A DNA stretch of 64,000 nt from assembly GCF_004104075.1 (NCBI RefSeq), contig NZ_QOVK01000002.1:1-64000 (forward strand). The letters run 5' to 3'. A program made the position numbers and the translations under genes. The notes under the pieces are model-generated. The model ran no database searches. It saw only the letters and a program-made list of their open reading frames with translations, and was not told the DNA's origin. This stretch comes from Leeuwenhoekiella polynyae (lineage in GTDB: Bacteria > Bacteroidota > Bacteroidia > Flavobacteriales > Flavobacteriaceae). Every line of letters starts with the position of its first letter. The stretch's first letter is position 1. Shown one piece after another: positions 19,851-28,961 of this stretch.

Positions 19851-19922
19851 CTAAATTTAATCCTATAATATTTAATAATAATTTGACCTTCTTTATTCCT
19901 TACAAATTCGATATTTAAGAAA

Positions 19923-20732
19923 TTAATTATGTTCCTGTACAAAATTGATTAACAGCGGAAAAGCGGGATGTGTCATATTATGACCATAGCCTTGCATCTC
20001 GTATTGAGTAATATTTTCTTGACCAGCTACCTTCATCATTCTATAGAAATAAGCATTTTCTTCATATCTGCCCAGCATTTCCAGTTCACGATCTCCTGTA
20101 ATTAATAGTGTAGGTGGTGCATCATTACGTACAAAATATAGGGGTGCAAATTCATCTATAATAGGCTGCTCTCCGGGAATACCTCGTTCTGATCTAATGG
20201 TAAAATGGGTTATAGTATGCCCACTAAACGGCACCAAACCCGCAACATCGTTTGCATCGATATCATATTTATCAAGTCGGCTTTTATCCATAACCGTCAT
20301 CAACGCAAGATATCCACCAGCTGAATGACCACTCACAAAAATAGAATCTGGATCACCGTTAAAGTCTGCTATATTTTTAAAAGTCCAAGCAACTGCAGCA
20401 GTAGCATCTTCTATGCAGGTAGCAGCTTTGACTTTAGGAGAAAGTCTGTACCCTACTCCTACTATGCAATATCCCTTTTCTTTTAAAGCTTGTGGAATTT
20501 CCTTACCGCCACCGGTTAAACCACCTCCGTGAAACCATACAATTACCGGTACGTCCTTTTTGCCTTCCGGATAATAGATATCTAAGCGACACTGTGCTTT
20601 TTGATATTCGCTTAAGCCTGAAGTATCCGGGTAATAACTGATGTTTTCAACAGTTTTATAACTTAGTTCCTGACTTAAACCAATGGAAGTAATAAGCAAA
20701 AAGAATAGGCCTACCAGTCTTACTTTTATCAT
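19923..20732 (-). CDS. Secreted alpha/beta-hydrolase esterase
   Basis: A 269-residue protein with a Sec signal (about 1-21, IGLSQ). Oxyanion motif HGGG at 68-71, nucleophile S137 in SGHSAGG, and acid and base candidates D214 and H251 (GYGHNMTH). This layout is that of HSL-like and BD-FAE-like carbohydrate esterases that remove acetyl or feruloyl groups. It is the last gene of the GH125-GH92-GH97 operon, 65 bp after GH97, with a hairpin in the gap. Likely deacetylates oligosaccharides in the periplasm. Confidence 0.85.
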   Translation of the reverse strand: MIKVRLVGLFFLLITSIGLSQELSYKTVENISYYPDTSGLSEYQKAQCRLDIYYPEGKKDVPVIVWFHGGGLTGGGKEIPQALKEKGYCIVGVGYRLSPKVKAATCIEDATAAVAWTFKNIADFNGDPDSIFVSGHSAGGYLALMTVMDKSRLDKYDIDANDVAGLVPFSGHTITHFTIRSERGIPGEQPIIDEFAPLYFVRNDAPPTLLITGDRELEMLGRYEENAYFYRMMKVAGQENITQYEMQGYGHNMTHPAFPLLINFVQEHN

Positions 20733-20748
20733 TTTTTTGTGTTTATCA

Positions 20749-20770
20749 AATTTTGACTGATCAAAATTTT
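20749..20770 (-). other. Intra-operon hairpin between GH97 and esterase
   Basis: Perfect 9 bp inverted repeat AAATTTTGA/TCAAAATTT with a 4-nt loop in the 65 bp gap. AT-only stem with no clear T-run on the transcribed strand; could be an RNA processing or partial attenuation site. Confidence 0.4.
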
Positions 20771-20797
20771 ACTGAATATTAAACTTTAAAATCTCGA

Positions 20798-22738
20798 TTA
20801 TTTTTTAAAGGATGCTGCCCATCCTCCATTTCTCACTAATTTAATGGTAATTGTATCAGTCGCATCAACATCAGCTTTGTTCAATTTATAATCCATTGCT
20901 TGTCTTCCGGCATTTATACCGTCTTCAAAAGAATTCATCATGTAAGTTTCTCCCTTAGTCAAAAAATCAAGTGATAAGGTAAACGCTCTTTCACTTTTGT
21001 TTCCATTGGTAATTCCACCAGCATACCAGGTATCTCCCTTTCGCTTTGCAACTAAAACATACTCCCCAATTTTTGCGTCTAGAATAACAGTCTCATCCCA
21101 AGTCGTAGGCACATCTGTTATGAAGTTAGTACACTCCTCTTCTCGGTAATAATTGGTAGGGTTATCTGCAAGCATTTGTAGTCCGCTTTCAAAAACTACA
21201 AACAATGCCATTTGATAGGCTCTGGTTCCCATTCCTGCAGAGTTGGGTCTTCTGCTGTAATATGCTTCTGGTTGCATATTAATCATCGCACCCGGTGTAA
21301 AATCCATAGGTCCTACTGCGTTGCGTATAAAAGGAAGGTAAAGACTGTTGTCTGTTGTTGCGCGTTCCATCTGCTCAAGCCCTAAAACCCCTTCATACGA
21401 AAGAATATTAGGATATTTGATCTCTAAGCCAGCTGGTTTAAATGAGCCGTGAAAGTCTACAAAGAGTTGATGTTTTGCCGCTTCTTTAGCAACACGCTCG
21501 TAATAATTAACCATCCATTGATCGCTTCGATCCATAAAATCAATTTTAACACCAGCGATTCCCCATTCTTGGAATTTTTCAAAAAGCTCAAAATTATTCT
21601 CTACTGTTAACCAGGTAAGCCATAAAACAATCTTTACATCGCGCTCTTTTGCATAATCTATCAATGCAAAAAGATCAATATTTGGATTAGGTGTATACGG
21701 GTCTGTAGTAGACTTTGCCCAGCCTTCATCCATAATGATATAGGGAATCTCAAATTTTGAAGCAAAATCAATAAAGTATTTGTAGGTCTCTTCATTAAAA
21801 CCGGCTTTAAAATCTACGTGATAAGGAGAAGCTCCGTTCCACCACTCCCAACTTACTTGTCCCGGTTTTAACCAATCTAAATCTCCTAACGCATTAGGCT
21901 GCGCTAATTTAGTTGTGAGGGTATTTGTCAATATGTCGCCGTCAGTTGAGGTGATTAAAAAGTAGCGCCACGGAAACGAGCGTTTTCCCGAGGTTTTTGC
22001 AATATAATCAGCTCTCTTTAAAATCTTTACACTCCGGTCACCGTCATCACCAAACTCTAGCGGATATAAAGGAAATTCTCCTGAAAGTGTATTGGGCTTT
22101 TCGGTATTTAAAAACATTGCAGGATAATCTGTCAAATCAGATTCCGAAATCAAGACTTTAATGGCATTGCTTTCAAGCAACACCGGAAGTGTAGATTTAT
22201 TAGAACCTGCTTTAAACTCTGATGTTTTAATATGTGAATACGGGTACTCATAAGAGGTTTTGAACGAAGGGGTCTGCTGTAAATGTGCTGTAAATTCTTC
22301 GGCTAGATTTACCGTAAAATCTTCAGATTTCACCTCAATAGCTCCTTTAAAACCTGTTATGAATCGATAAGCAACTCCTTCATCAAAAACTCTGAATTCT
22401 ACCGAATAATCTCCTTTAAAATTGATGCGTATCCCTTTATATTGATAGTTAAGAACACTAAATTTTAAAGGAACTACAGGTTGTGATTCTTCACGAGCAC
22501 TTGTTTTTTTACTGCTTTTCACTTTAGGCATTTCCCCAAGTTTGCGGCCAGAAATAGTTAATGCTAACGTGTTATTCTCTAAAACAGTAGTACCTCTTTT
22601 TTTAACGGAATATGAAATCGCATCTCCAATCGAAATGGATAGTTCTAGATCACCTTTAGGAGAAACTACTTTATAGCTTTGCGCAGTAATTGTATTAATA
22701 AAAAATAAACTGACTAATAATACTAACGTATGCTTCAT
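20798..22738 (-). CDS. GH97 glycoside hydrolase, retaining type (alpha-galactosidase-like)
   Basis: A 646-residue protein with a Sec signal (about 1-19, TITAQ). GH97 layout: N-terminal beta-super-sandwich (20-280), TIM barrel starting at WEWWNG (about 285-550), C-terminal beta-domain. The barrel holds GVKIDFMDR with D400 and SYEGVLGLE with E449. In the family an Asp at the first position is the nucleophile of retaining GH97 alpha-galactosidases such as BT1871, whereas the inverting alpha-glucosidase SusB lacks it. An alpha-galactosidase-type activity is therefore favoured over alpha-glucosidase. Located between GH92 (19 bp upstream) and the esterase, suggesting alpha-Gal side chains on the mannan. 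Confidence 0.85.
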   Translation of the reverse strand: MKHTLVLLVSLFFINTITAQSYKVVSPKGDLELSISIGDAISYSVKKRGTTVLENNTLALTISGRKLGEMPKVKSSKKTSAREESQPVVPLKFSVLNYQYKGIRINFKGDYSVEFRVFDEGVAYRFITGFKGAIEVKSEDFTVNLAEEFTAHLQQTPSFKTSYEYPYSHIKTSEFKAGSNKSTLPVLLESNAIKVLISESDLTDYPAMFLNTEKPNTLSGEFPLYPLEFGDDGDRSVKILKRADYIAKTSGKRSFPWRYFLITSTDGDILTNTLTTKLAQPNALGDLDWLKPGQVSWEWWNGASPYHVDFKAGFNEETYKYFIDFASKFEIPYIIMDEGWAKSTTDPYTPNPNIDLFALIDYAKERDVKIVLWLTWLTVENNFELFEKFQEWGIAGVKIDFMDRSDQWMVNYYERVAKEAAKHQLFVDFHGSFKPAGLEIKYPNILSYEGVLGLEQMERATTDNSLYLPFIRNAVGPMDFTPGAMINMQPEAYYSRRPNSAGMGTRAYQMALFVVFESGLQMLADNPTNYYREEECTNFITDVPTTWDETVILDAKIGEYVLVAKRKGDTWYAGGITNGNKSERAFTLSLDFLTKGETYMMNSFEDGINAGRQAMDYKLNKADVDATDTITIKLVRNGGWAASFKK

Positions 22739-22757
22739 AGTTCTTGATGTATTTAAT

Positions 22758-24941
22758 TTACTGCGTCTTTAAAATTAGTTTACCACCTTGTATAAGTTGT
22801 TCCTGACTTAAGAAATATCCATCAACAGGCAATCCATTATATTCTATTTCCTTTAATTTTCTTGATGTTCCTTCTTTTGATACTTCTAAAGAATTTCTTC
22901 CCAAATTCCACTTTACATGATCAAAGATAGGAAGGCTCACAAGATATTCATTATCTGCAGGTGATAGCGGGTACAATCCCGAAGCTGCAAAAACATACCA
23001 CGCACTCATTTCACCGGCATCGTCCATTCCGCTAAAGGCTAAACCGGTCGTTCCAACGCCATAATAATCTTTAAGAAGGGTATCTATAATGTTCTGTGAT
23101 TTTTCAGGTTTATCGATAAAATAATAAGCAAAAGGTGCCTCGTGATCGGGCTGATTTCCGTGGCAATATTGCCCTAGAAATCCACTAACATTCCTAGCTA
23201 TATGGTTGGGATTCCATGGCAGTGAAAACAAAGAATCAAGCTTTGCTTCAAAAGCAGTGTTGTTTTCATATAAATCTACAAGACCCGGCATATCGTGTGG
23301 TACATAGAATGAAAGCTGCCACGCGTTTGCCTCCCGATACATATACTCGTAATAAGGATATTCTGAATCAAAAGGATTTATGAACGATCCATCTTGCAGC
23401 TTACCGCGCATAAAATGCGTCTTAGGGTCAAATACATTCTTGTAATTTTTAGAGCGCTTGGCTAATTCTGCTGCGTGTTGCTGATCCCCTAAAGCTTCAG
23501 CTAAAAGCGATAAACTGTAATCATCAAGTGCATATTCTAAGGTTTTTGAAACCCCCGCATTAGCTTTGGTTTCGGTGTTAGGGTTTTTAACGTCTGGATC
23601 TGATATAAAACCTTTCTCAATATATTCTTTAATGTGGGGCCGCGTTCCTCCCTCTTTGTATGCATTATTCAGCAGTAGCTCATAGGCCTTTTTTACGTCA
23701 AAGTTTTTGATGTCTTTTCCATAAGCTTGTGCTATAAAAGGAGCCGCATGATCCCCGTGAAAAAATGTAGGCATAAAACCGTTATGCTCGCCTTTATCAA
23801 TCAACGATTGAATGATATCTCCGGTAACCTGGGGTGCAAGCAAACTGAGTAAAACCAACTTGTTGCGGTAGGTATCCCAAAGTGAAGGATTTGTATAATA
23901 CCTGAATCCTTTATTCTGAACTTTTCCTTCAGCATCTGTAAAATCTCCGTTTATATCACTTCGCAAAGCTGGCCATTGCATACTGCGATATAAGGAAGAG
24001 TAAAAAAGTTCTTTCTCTTTTTGGCTTCCGCCGGAAATCTGAATTTTTGATAAAACCTCATCCCAGATGTTCTCACCCATACTCTTGACCTCTTCAAAAT
24101 TCCTTTCTCCTATTTCCTGCTGAAGATTTTCTTTAGCATTTGCTGTGCTCACAAAAGACAATCCGATTTTTAAAGTTACCGGCTTGTTTTTAGCGTGCAA
24201 TTTTAGCATTGCATAACCATTAGACTCACCGGGATTAACCGTTAACAGCTCACCGACATCTTCATTTAACACTGCCGAAAAATAAATTTTATCGCCTCCC
24301 GTTCTCTGAAACCCTTCTAAGGTATTTTGGCTTGTTTGTCTAATCTGCCACTCGTCAACCCGGTGATTGGCATGGCCTAAATCAAAAAGGATGGTATGAG
24401 CTTCATTATCATCAAAGGTATATCTATGAAACCCTGCCCGCAGTGTAGAAGTGACTTCAACCTCTACACCATAATCTTTTAAAAATACAGTATAATATGC
24501 AGGAGAAGCTTTTTCTGTCTCCTTATTAAAGGAAGATCTAAAAGGTGCCGAAGCATTTTCAGCAATGGGTAAAATAGGAATGTGGCATAAATTCCAGTGC
24601 CCCTTATTGGTATGTGTAAACCCTAAAATTTCAGTATCCTCATACTCGTATCCTGCGCCACTTCCATACTGAGTGATGGGACTCAGCTGCACCATCGCAT
24701 TGGGAAGCGTTGAACCGGGATAGGTTAATCCTGCCCAGACCCGCCAGCCGTCTGGTGGAGTATAACCTATAAAATCAGGATCTGTAAGTGGTGCGGTACC
24801 GTGAAAAGGATTTACGTAGGTAACAGGGTTCTCTACGTATGCTTTTTGTTGTTGAGCAATTAAAAGCTGTTTTGCACTTGATAAAGTAAGTACAAAACAA
24901 CATAATAATTTTAAATGGAAGGCGCTGGCGTTTTGTTTCAT
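22758..24941 (-). CDS. GH92 exo-alpha-mannosidase (copy 4)
   Basis: A 727-residue protein with a signal peptide (about 1-30, LLIAQ). GH92 motifs: LTYPGSTLPNAMVQLSP, a short FTHTNKGHWNL in place of the usual SHTH-loop, YREANAWQLSFYVPHD with general acid E537, CHGNQPDHEAPFAY, and GMDDAGEMSAWY. The motif variants set it apart from the 4835/13247 pair, so a different linkage or substrate part is expected. It follows GH125 by 13 bp and precedes GH97 by 19 bp in one operon. Confidence 0.9.
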   Translation of the reverse strand: MKQNASAFHLKLLCCFVLTLSSAKQLLIAQQQKAYVENPVTYVNPFHGTAPLTDPDFIGYTPPDGWRVWAGLTYPGSTLPNAMVQLSPITQYGSGAGYEYEDTEILGFTHTNKGHWNLCHIPILPIAENASAPFRSSFNKETEKASPAYYTVFLKDYGVEVEVTSTLRAGFHRYTFDDNEAHTILFDLGHANHRVDEWQIRQTSQNTLEGFQRTGGDKIYFSAVLNEDVGELLTVNPGESNGYAMLKLHAKNKPVTLKIGLSFVSTANAKENLQQEIGERNFEEVKSMGENIWDEVLSKIQISGGSQKEKELFYSSLYRSMQWPALRSDINGDFTDAEGKVQNKGFRYYTNPSLWDTYRNKLVLLSLLAPQVTGDIIQSLIDKGEHNGFMPTFFHGDHAAPFIAQAYGKDIKNFDVKKAYELLLNNAYKEGGTRPHIKEYIEKGFISDPDVKNPNTETKANAGVSKTLEYALDDYSLSLLAEALGDQQHAAELAKRSKNYKNVFDPKTHFMRGKLQDGSFINPFDSEYPYYEYMYREANAWQLSFYVPHDMPGLVDLYENNTAFEAKLDSLFSLPWNPNHIARNVSGFLGQYCHGNQPDHEAPFAYYFIDKPEKSQNIIDTLLKDYYGVGTTGLAFSGMDDAGEMSAWYVFAASGLYPLSPADNEYLVSLPIFDHVKWNLGRNSLEVSKEGTSRKLKEIEYNGLPVDGYFLSQEQLIQGGKLILKTQ

Positions 24942-24954
24942 CTACCTTTAAGCT

Positions 24955-26385
24955 TTAAATAGTATTGAGTAGTTTTGGTTTTTCCTGATAGGTTTTCCAT
25001 AAAAGCTCGCCAAACAAGGTGTTAGCCCATGCAAACCAGCTTCTGGAGAAATCCTCTGGATTATCTTTATTAAAAGACTCGTGCATAAAACCGGTTCCTC
25101 CGTGTGTATTCTTAAGCATCGTGATGCATTCTTTAATTTCGGCATCAGAAGTACTTGTGAGTCCGCGCATGGTGATTGCCATAGGCCAAATCATATCCAT
25201 ACCTACATGGGGTCCGCCTATACCTTCAGCCGCTGTTCCTTTAAAGAAAAATGGATTATCTAATGACCAAACAAAATCACGCGTGTTCTGATAAATAGGA
25301 TCATTGACGTCGATGGCGTCCAGATAAGGTAACGAGAGTAGGCTAGGCACATTGGCATCATCCATCATCAGGTGATTCCCAAAACCATCGGTCTCAAAAG
25401 CATAGATTTCTCCATATTTTTCGTGCTCTGTAACTCCGTATTTGCCGATTGCTTCTTTAACTTCTACAGCCAAAGCTTTCAGTTCAGTTGCAAGTTGATC
25501 TTCATCCTGAAGCGTTTCAACCATCTCTGCAGCCTGATTCAAACTTACTACAGCAAAAAAGTTAGACGGAATTAAAAAAGAATAAACTGTAGAATCATCA
25601 CTTGGCCTAAAAGCGCTGCAAATAAGACCTACTGGTTTCACAGGGTATCCTTGTCCTTTTAAAAAGCGTGTATCTGTGCCGTTTGTAGTATTACGAGTAA
25701 AACTATAGGGGTTAGTGCCGTCTTTTTCTTGCTGCTCTTTAAAAGTTTTTAAAATATTCTTGATAGCTGCAAGCCATTGTGTGTCAAAAGGAGCGGTATC
25801 TCCCGTAGTTTTCCAGTAATTGTAGGCCAGTCGTATAGGATAACATAAAGAATCTATCTCATATTTACGTTCGTGAACTCCTGGGAGCATTTTAGTATTA
25901 TCAGACGTCCACTCTCCTTTTTTATTAGGATCGTTATAAAAAGCATTGGCATACGGGTCTTTTAATATTTGACGTGTCTGGCGATTAATCACACCTGCAA
26001 TGAGGTGTTTTAGATCTTTATCTTCATCTGCGAATTGCATATAAGGCCAAACCTGCGCCGAGCTGTCGCGCAGCCACATGGCATCAATATCACCGGTAAT
26101 CACATAGGTGTCTGGTGCTCCGTTATGTTTTGAATAAGTCACTGTAGTGTCTAGCGTGTTAGGAAAACAGTTGTTAAACAACCAGGTCAGCTCATCATTA
26201 TCAACATTCTTTGAAAATTCTTTAATTGCTTTTTCAATGGCTTTACTTTCAAAATTGCGTTGCCCTTGAGGCACACGTACTGTTGGGAATTTTTTAAAAG
26301 CTGTATTGGCAAAAATACCTGTAGGATTAACCATGGTTAATCCTCCTGCCATCGCTGTATTCTGAATAAACTTTCTTCTTTGCAT
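24955..26385 (-). CDS. GH125 exo-alpha-1,6-mannosidase
   Basis: A 476-residue protein of the GH125 family (old DUF1237). It begins MQRRKFIQNTA, a twin-arginine-like signal (RR at 3-4) ending near FANTAF. The family hallmark WLRDSSAQVWPY is at residues 104-115, and a second one is GGPHVGMDMIWPM near the C-terminus. Known GH125 enzymes are inverting and remove single mannoses from alpha-1,6-linked chains, the mannan backbone after GH92 debranching. First gene of the GH125-GH92-GH97-esterase operon, 85 bp downstream of operator site 5. Confidence 0.93.
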   Translation of the reverse strand: MQRRKFIQNTAMAGGLTMVNPTGIFANTAFKKFPTVRVPQGQRNFESKAIEKAIKEFSKNVDNDELTWLFNNCFPNTLDTTVTYSKHNGAPDTYVITGDIDAMWLRDSSAQVWPYMQFADEDKDLKHLIAGVINRQTRQILKDPYANAFYNDPNKKGEWTSDNTKMLPGVHERKYEIDSLCYPIRLAYNYWKTTGDTAPFDTQWLAAIKNILKTFKEQQEKDGTNPYSFTRNTTNGTDTRFLKGQGYPVKPVGLICSAFRPSDDSTVYSFLIPSNFFAVVSLNQAAEMVETLQDEDQLATELKALAVEVKEAIGKYGVTEHEKYGEIYAFETDGFGNHLMMDDANVPSLLSLPYLDAIDVNDPIYQNTRDFVWSLDNPFFFKGTAAEGIGGPHVGMDMIWPMAITMRGLTSTSDAEIKECITMLKNTHGGTGFMHESFNKDNPEDFSRSWFAWANTLFGELLWKTYQEKPKLLNTI

Positions 26386-26470
26386 AGTAGTAAATTTAGC
26401 TGCGATAAATTTTAATTGTTCTTATTCTGGTGCAGCGAAAATGATATATAATCGTACTGGTGAAAATAAG

Positions 26471-26482
26471 TAAAACGTTTTA
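26471..26482 (-). promoter_or_regulatory. LacI-type operator (site 5)
   Basis: TAAAACGTTTTA 85 bp upstream of the GH125 start. A related half-site TAAAACGATTAT lies at 26526-26537. Confidence 0.7.
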
Positions 26483-26549
26483 GTGAGGCAAGTTTTATGA
26501 ATTCTATTTTACTTAAACACATTTTTAAAACGATTATATAATTGATTTT

Positions 26550-26580
26550 TTGAGGTCATATTTAAAAAATATGACCTCAA
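26550..26580. terminator. Hairpin between GH76 and GH125 units
   Basis: A 14 bp inverted repeat (26550-26563 with 26567-26580) with a 3-nt loop, just downstream of the GH76 stop. The T-rich tail is on the + strand rather than the transcribed strand, so it may act as a transcript-end stabiliser or a partial terminator. Confidence 0.6.
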
Positions 26581-26601
26581 TATTTTATTACCAAATATTT
26601 T

Positions 26602-27774
26602 CTATTCTGTTAGTAATCCCTCAGCCTCTAGCTTTGCCATGGCTTCTACCAGCATAATCCCGCTCAGTTGTGTTTTAAGATCAACACGGTCTGGTGGAGC
26701 ATTTCTCCAATCTGGACTAGATAACATTCCGGGATGACTCAATCCATTATTATAAAAAGTTTCACCATTAAAAATCAAAAAATCTAAGAAGTCATTGTAG
26801 TCATCTTCACTAATGTCATCTTCCAGAATCATTTCTGTAAAATAGCGAACCAGTATTCCTTTAAAAAGACCTCCATCTCCCTGGCCTTCATCCCTTAAAA
26901 CTCCTTGGGTAGTAAGTTTTGGACTCGTTAATGTAGTTCTTGCGGATTGTAAAGCATCATTAAGGTAACCTTGCTCTCCCGTTTCATTATACAATCTGAG
27001 TCCGGCTCCAATCCATGTTCCCATATTGTAAGTAAAAACCCAGTCTTTTTGTATTACCGGATTACCATCTATAAGCTGTATGTTATCCCAAACTTCCCCA
27101 TTTGTTGGATCTACGAGATTAGCCTTTTCCCACTCATAAAGATCTTTTGCCCAATTGAGATACGTCTCATCTCCTGTGGCATCGTATAAACGCATTCCAA
27201 GAATGATTGTTGGTCCGTTTGAAACTGCATTTTTAGAAAATGGCGTATCCTTTTTCCATGCTATTCCTCCCCCAAGAACTTCGCTATAACTTAACAGAAC
27301 ATCATCCCATAGAAATTTTGCAACATCTAAATATTCTTCATCACCAGTAGCGTTGTATGCACGCATCGTACTGTTACCCAACCACAGCATATCGTCATTA
27401 AATACATTACTGTATGTGTCTCCATTTTTGGACTTAATGCCTCGTAATAAAGACTTCATTTTTGGCAAGTATGATCCATCTTGTGTCCTTACATAAGCAT
27501 CTACTAACACATGCAGTACGTGAGCATTAGGCCAATATTGAAAGGTAGTATTACCCTGGTTATCGGTAACGTAAGTCCCTTCACTTCCTAAGTAAATATT
27601 ATAAGAAGCATCCTGAATAGAATCTGCCGTTGCAGCCCAGTCTATCGGCACCTCCTCACCCGCAGTTAGTGAGGGGTCCCTCAAAGGTATGGGATCGTCA
27701 TCACTACAGGATATGAGTACTCCTCCTAACAATGTAAGAAGAAGCACAAAAGTTATATTAAATTGAAATCTCAT
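26602..27774 (-). CDS. GH76 endo-alpha-1,6-mannanase, lipoprotein
   Basis: A 390-residue protein. The ATG at 27774 is chosen because it gives a clean lipoprotein signal MRFQFNITF... LISC (C23); an upstream in-frame ATG (27831) would add 19 hydrophilic residues and overlap the preceding gene. The (alpha/alpha)6 barrel carries the catalytic Asp pair D127-D128 in FNDDMLW and the GH76-typical LGGGIAWKK and NGPTIILGMRLY. It cuts the alpha-1,6-mannan backbone internally. As a lipoprotein encoded right after SusCDE it is probably surface-exposed and makes the first cut. Last gene of the SusC operon. Confidence 0.92.
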   Translation of the reverse strand: MRFQFNITFVLLLTLLGGVLISCSDDDPIPLRDPSLTAGEEVPIDWAATADSIQDASYNIYLGSEGTYVTDNQGNTTFQYWPNAHVLHVLVDAYVRTQDGSYLPKMKSLLRGIKSKNGDTYSNVFNDDMLWLGNSTMRAYNATGDEEYLDVAKFLWDDVLLSYSEVLGGGIAWKKDTPFSKNAVSNGPTIILGMRLYDATGDETYLNWAKDLYEWEKANLVDPTNGEVWDNIQLIDGNPVIQKDWVFTYNMGTWIGAGLRLYNETGEQGYLNDALQSARTTLTSPKLTTQGVLRDEGQGDGGLFKGILVRYFTEMILEDDISEDDYNDFLDFLIFNGETFYNNGLSHPGMLSSPDWRNAPPDRVDLKTQLSGIMLVEAMAKLEAEGLLTE

Positions 27775-27787
27775 AATTATTTTTTTT

Positions 27788-28924
27788 TTAAAGCACAGTA
27801 ATTTCGTGTGTATATTCAGGTACATCTGCATTGAAATAGATTTTTAGGTCTACATTAGCCATATCTACTTCTTGTCGAAATTTGAAGGTATAATTATAGT
27901 CTTCGCCCGGTGATTGTGGAACCATATAATAAAAAGAATCAGCGGTATCTAGTGTAGGTGCTTGAGAGTTATCTACATTTACGCTACCATACCATTCTTC
28001 CAGAGTACCACTTTCTGTTGTTACAGTAAACTTAAATTTATAACGTTCATCTCTACCCCAAGTCTCCTCTTTAAACTCTATATATTTATCTAAAGCCTCC
28101 CACGTTCCATTACCCGCATAATCCAATGAAAACAGGTAGTCTCCGTTTGGAGGAAACCAAAGTTCTACTTTATCAATAGTTGCCATGCTAGTTGTACCGT
28201 CACTAAAATCAAGACGAATTCTGTATACTGCTTCAGTGCCACTAAAAGTAGTTTCACCATCCTTTTTTAATTTACTTTCACTATCTATATAAAATGATTC
28301 AGGTTCCCCAGAATTGCGGGTAACCATTTTATAAGTTCCGGGTTTTAGCTTTGTATAGATCTCATAAGTAGTAGCCCCAGTTTTCACAAAAGGCATTGCT
28401 GCAGCAAGGTCCTCTCCTCCTTCCGAAGCAGCTCCTGTTAAGAATAATTCATCTGGAGTAGGAAAACCGGCAGGTCTTTCTACTTCTATGGTACGTATTT
28501 CTGAAGATTGTTTCACATTTAATCCTTTTGAGCTCCATACTGTCCATTGTAATTTACCAGTACTTTCAGAAGCAATACCTGCCATAGTAGCAATTTCATT
28601 TAAGCGGGTAAATGAAAGGTTTAATTTATTTGAAAACCCTTGTCCGTCTGAAGGAGTAACATATAGAGGTTCTGAAAAATCCCCTCCCTCTTCATCAAAT
28701 ACTACATCATACAGCACCACCCCATTATCTGCTGATTTTGATGCCTGCCATTCAAAAATTGCAGCGCTTTGCGCGCCCAGGTTATAAAAAACATTATTTT
28801 CTGGACTGTATAACGCCTCTACCTCTGATACTTCTGCTATGTTTAAAGAATCATCATCTTCACAGCTCACAAGCCCCAAAAACAGGGCAAATACTACTAA
28901 AATTTTACCGATTGCACTTTTCAT
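27788..28924 (-). CDS. SusE-like outer-membrane glycan-binding lipoprotein
   Basis: A 378-residue lipoprotein (GLVSC, C21). A SusE-type N-terminal Ig-like domain (about 25-130, with LYSPENNVFYNLGAQSAAIFEW) is followed by two beta-rich modules ending TYKMVTRNSGEP and GDYLFSLDYAGNGTWE, as in SusE/SusF starch-binding proteins. It presumably binds mannan at the cell surface and feeds the SusCD complex. It lies between SusD (37 bp upstream) and GH76 (13 bp downstream). Confidence 0.85.
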   Translation of the reverse strand: MKSAIGKILVVFALFLGLVSCEDDDSLNIAEVSEVEALYSPENNVFYNLGAQSAAIFEWQASKSADNGVVLYDVVFDEEGGDFSEPLYVTPSDGQGFSNKLNLSFTRLNEIATMAGIASESTGKLQWTVWSSKGLNVKQSSEIRTIEVERPAGFPTPDELFLTGAASEGGEDLAAAMPFVKTGATTYEIYTKLKPGTYKMVTRNSGEPESFYIDSESKLKKDGETTFSGTEAVYRIRLDFSDGTTSMATIDKVELWFPPNGDYLFSLDYAGNGTWEALDKYIEFKEETWGRDERYKFKFTVTTESGTLEEWYGSVNVDNSQAPTLDTADSFYYMVPQSPGEDYNYTFKFRQEVDMANVDLKIYFNADVPEYTHEITVL

Positions 28925-28961
28925 ATGTATATTATTTTATTTTTCTGTATTTCCTTTTTAA

